A stretch of DNA of 7,222 nucleotides from Alistipes sp. (GTDB taxonomy: Bacteria > Bacteroidota > Bacteroidia > Bacteroidales > Rikenellaceae). The DNA lies in contig JAFVXS010000179.1 of NCBI GenBank assembly GCA_017501025.1, forward strand, positions 1 to 7,222, written 5' to 3'. Positions 5,951-7,222 of this stretch are shown piece after piece. Under the pieces are notes generated by a model. That model was not told where the DNA came from. It was given only the letters and a program-made list of their open reading frames with translations, and made no database searches. Position 1 is the stretch's first letter, and each line of letters opens with the position of its first letter. A program made the translations under genes and the position numbers.

Positions 5951-5983
5951 GTCCTAATAGTCCTAGCTGTCCTATTAGTCCTA
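5951..5983. repeat. Right array: four GTCCTA units phased at 9 bp
   Basis: GTCCTA is perfect at 5951, 5960, 5969 and 5978, with 3-nt spacers ATA, GCT and TTA. It is an inverted counterpart of the TAGGAC array at 5806-5838, with the same unit number and period but unrelated spacers. Confidence 0.88.
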
Positions 5984-6008
5984 TTGCGGCGTAGTTACCC
6001 CCCCCCTC

Positions 6009-6043
6009 AAAAAAAGCACCGAGGCAGGGAACCCACCTCGGTG
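6009..6043 (-). terminator. Intrinsic terminator of the outer membrane protein gene
   Basis: On the minus strand CACCGAGG (6043-6036) pairs with CCTCGGTG (6024-6017), with a further GGG/CCC pairing inside the loop (6034-6032 with 6029-6027). A C and seven Ts follow (6015-6009). It lies about 30 nt after the stop codon at 6075. No T tract follows on the plus strand, so it is one-directional. Confidence 0.9.
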
Positions 6044-6074
6044 ACACACACATTATTAAAAACTCTCTGCTTGA

Positions 6075-7222
6075 TTAGAAGTGGAAGTCCACACCAACTC
6101 CCCACGACCAGCGTGAGAATTTGAATACGTCCTTTACATCAAGTGAGATGCCTGTGCCTGTGAGATTGACTACCGACTCCTTCTCAACCTCCTTGTAGAA
6201 TGGCTTCATAACACCGGCATTGAGGCGGATGTGCTTGCTGAAATTGTAAGCAAAACCCAAACCGATGGTGTGAGCATCGCAAGTGAAGTCGAGGTCAGAG
6301 TATTGTGCAGGGTCGATATTGAAGTCGCTAAACTGATAGCCGGCACTTACCAACCATTTATCGTTGATTTTGTACTCAACACCCAAGAGATACTCGTTGG
6401 TGTTGCCCAAAATAGCAGTTGTGAACGAGTTGTAAGCATCGCGGTCGAAGTAGTGGTGCCACTCTGCGGTGATGGTAACCTTGTCGCGGATAGTCTTGCT
6501 TGCTGCAATGCTCAACAGAGCAGGCATATCGGCTTTAACCTTACCGCCATCTGGGAACATTGTGCCGAGAACAGGGTCTTTTGCAGTTATCTCTGCAACT
6601 TTATTGGTGAGAGTTATTGCCTGACGGAACTCGTATTTACCCGTTAAAGCCCAACCCTTGTAGTTGAACATAATTGCGATAATCGGCGAGATTGATACGC
6701 CAGACTGCTCTACATCGAGAGTGTGGTCGCCGGCCATTACAGCGTATGTTCCGAGTTGTGTTGCTTTTGCAATAAGAGCTTGTTGCTCTGCTGGATTAGT
6801 TGCAGCTGCGGCCTGCTGTTGTGCCTGCTGTGCAAGAATTCCGAGTATATCAGCGGCACTACCCATCGTGCCGGGCGTAAGTGGGTCTGCCATTTGGATA
6901 TTCTTCAAATAGCCCGAGTAGCTCTTTGTTGCATAGTTGATACGAGCTTGTGCAGCTACTGCCAACCACTTTGTGATGCGGAACGATACACCTACCTGAC
7001 CCTGATATGTAATCGAGTTACCTTTGATATTCATATCCAACGAGTATGGGAAAGGCTGGCCTGCCAACTGCATACCTACACCGAACGGAATCTGCGAAAT
7101 CAAAGACTCGAACGATGCAAGACCATTGTCATATTTTGCCGAACCACCGCCACCTCCGATGCCGAACGATGCCATAACAGCCCGACGATTCTTCTTCCAG
7201 ATAAAGTCGAAACTTGGAATAA
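6075..7222 (-). CDS. FadL/OmpP1-like outer membrane beta-barrel protein (5' end outside the window)
   Basis: The reading frame is open from the right edge to a TAA at 6075, giving 381 residues. The in-frame ATG at 7175 is not the true start, because the frame continues upstream (IPSFDFIWKKNRRAVM). Signals of an outer membrane barrel are alternating amphipathic strands (for example ITYQGQVGVSFRITKWLAVAAQ, KWLVSAGYQFSDF, HTIGLGFAYNF) and a C-terminal Phe (GVGVDFHF), the usual BAM recognition end. The Gly-rich GIGGGGGSAKYDNGLASFE segment early in the chain, and VGVSFRITKWLAV followed by KSYSGYLKNI, resemble the FadL/OmpP1/TodX family, which moves long-chain fatty acids and other hydrophobic molecules across the outer membrane. 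An Ala/Gln-rich helical insert (about 6750-6848) probably lies in an extracellular loop. The cargo is unknown. A strong terminator follows. The signal peptide and N-terminal hatch are outside the window. Confidence 0.82.
   Translation of the reverse strand, partial: IPSFDFIWKKNRRAVMASFGIGGGGGSAKYDNGLASFESLISQIPFGVGMQLAGQPFPYSLDMNIKGNSITYQGQVGVSFRITKWLAVAAQARINYATKSYSGYLKNIQMADPLTPGTMGSAADILGILAQQAQQQAAAATNPAEQQALIAKATQLGTYAVMAGDHTLDVEQSGVSISPIIAIMFNYKGWALTGKYEFRQAITLTNKVAEITAKDPVLGTMFPDGGKVKADMPALLSIAASKTIRDKVTITAEWHHYFDRDAYNSFTTAILGNTNEYLLGVEYKINDKWLVSAGYQFSDFNIDPAQYSDLDFTCDAHTIGLGFAYNFSKHIRLNAGVMKPFYKEVEKESVVNLTGTGISLDVKDVFKFSRWSWGVGVDFHF

Larger units (their letters stand above)
5755..6074. 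other. Repeat-rich convergent intergenic region without a credible gene
   Basis: These 320 nt separate the 3' ends of apt (plus) and the outer membrane protein gene (minus). In order they hold four 9-bp TAGGAC units, the apt terminator, a doubled 10-mer, a small palindrome, five degenerate 10-bp units, a T7 run, four 9-bp GTCCTA units inverted to the first set, a C9 run (5998-6006) and the terminator of the minus-strand gene. The open frame across it on the plus strand merely translates repeats and terminators and is not coding. Confidence 0.8.

Noticed and set aside
5803..5983. CRISPR array
   Set aside because: The units are 6 bp with 3-4 nt spacers, far shorter than CRISPR repeats and spacers, and no cas gene is near.
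5762..6124. Plus-strand open frame of 120 codons with a hydrophobic middle, resembling a small membrane protein
   Set aside because: It runs through the apt terminator, both repeat arrays and the opposite-strand terminator, and then into the end of the outer membrane protein gene. The hydrophobic stretch is just a translation of T-rich DNA and CCTA repeats.
7173..7175. ATG as the start of the outer membrane protein
   Set aside because: The frame stays open upstream to the window edge, and no signal peptide follows this ATG, which an outer membrane barrel needs. The gene is incomplete.

Overview
The window looks like chromosomal DNA from a member of the Bacteroidota, probably the Bacteroidales. 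Three things point there. Short TAnnTTTG boxes (TACCTTTG, TATCTTTG, TATATTTG), the -7 element of this phylum, stand before several genes. Most start codons lack a clear Shine-Dalgarno sequence. The proteins also fit: a Bacteroidota-type FKBP lipoprotein, a FadL/OmpP1-like outer membrane protein, and a class 2 PyrD-family protein with the phylum's GRGQN.YRPILLKISPDL style of sequence. I cannot name a genus with confidence.

Layout: positions 1-1613 hold a minus-strand pair, an arginase/agmatinase-superfamily ureohydrolase followed 3 nt later by an FKBP-type lipoprotein that runs off the left edge. A 128-nt divergent spacer (1614-1741) carries outward-facing promoter boxes. From 1742 to 5065 the plus strand holds pdxB (pyridoxal phosphate synthesis), a pyrD-like flavoprotein gene and cinA (nucleotide/NAD pool repair). 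The last two are 1 nt apart. A well-formed promoter then precedes an adenine phosphoribosyltransferase gene (5191-5754). The right end (6075-7222, minus strand) is a FadL-like outer membrane beta-barrel whose N-terminus lies outside the window.

The genes are mostly small-molecule housekeeping: cofactor, pyrimidine, purine salvage and nucleotide repair. No mobile element, RNA gene or CRISPR array is visible.

Two things stand out. First, the PyrD-family protein keeps its FMN-binding residues but has changed nearly every residue known to contact orotate, including the catalytic-serine loop. It may not be a dihydroorotate dehydrogenase at all. Second, the 320-nt spacer between the convergent apt and outer membrane protein genes is packed with short phased repeats. 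It has four TAGGAC units at exact 9-bp spacing, mirrored by four GTCCTA units at exact 9-bp spacing. Between them lie a strong terminator, a perfect 10-bp direct repeat and five degenerate 10-bp tandem units.
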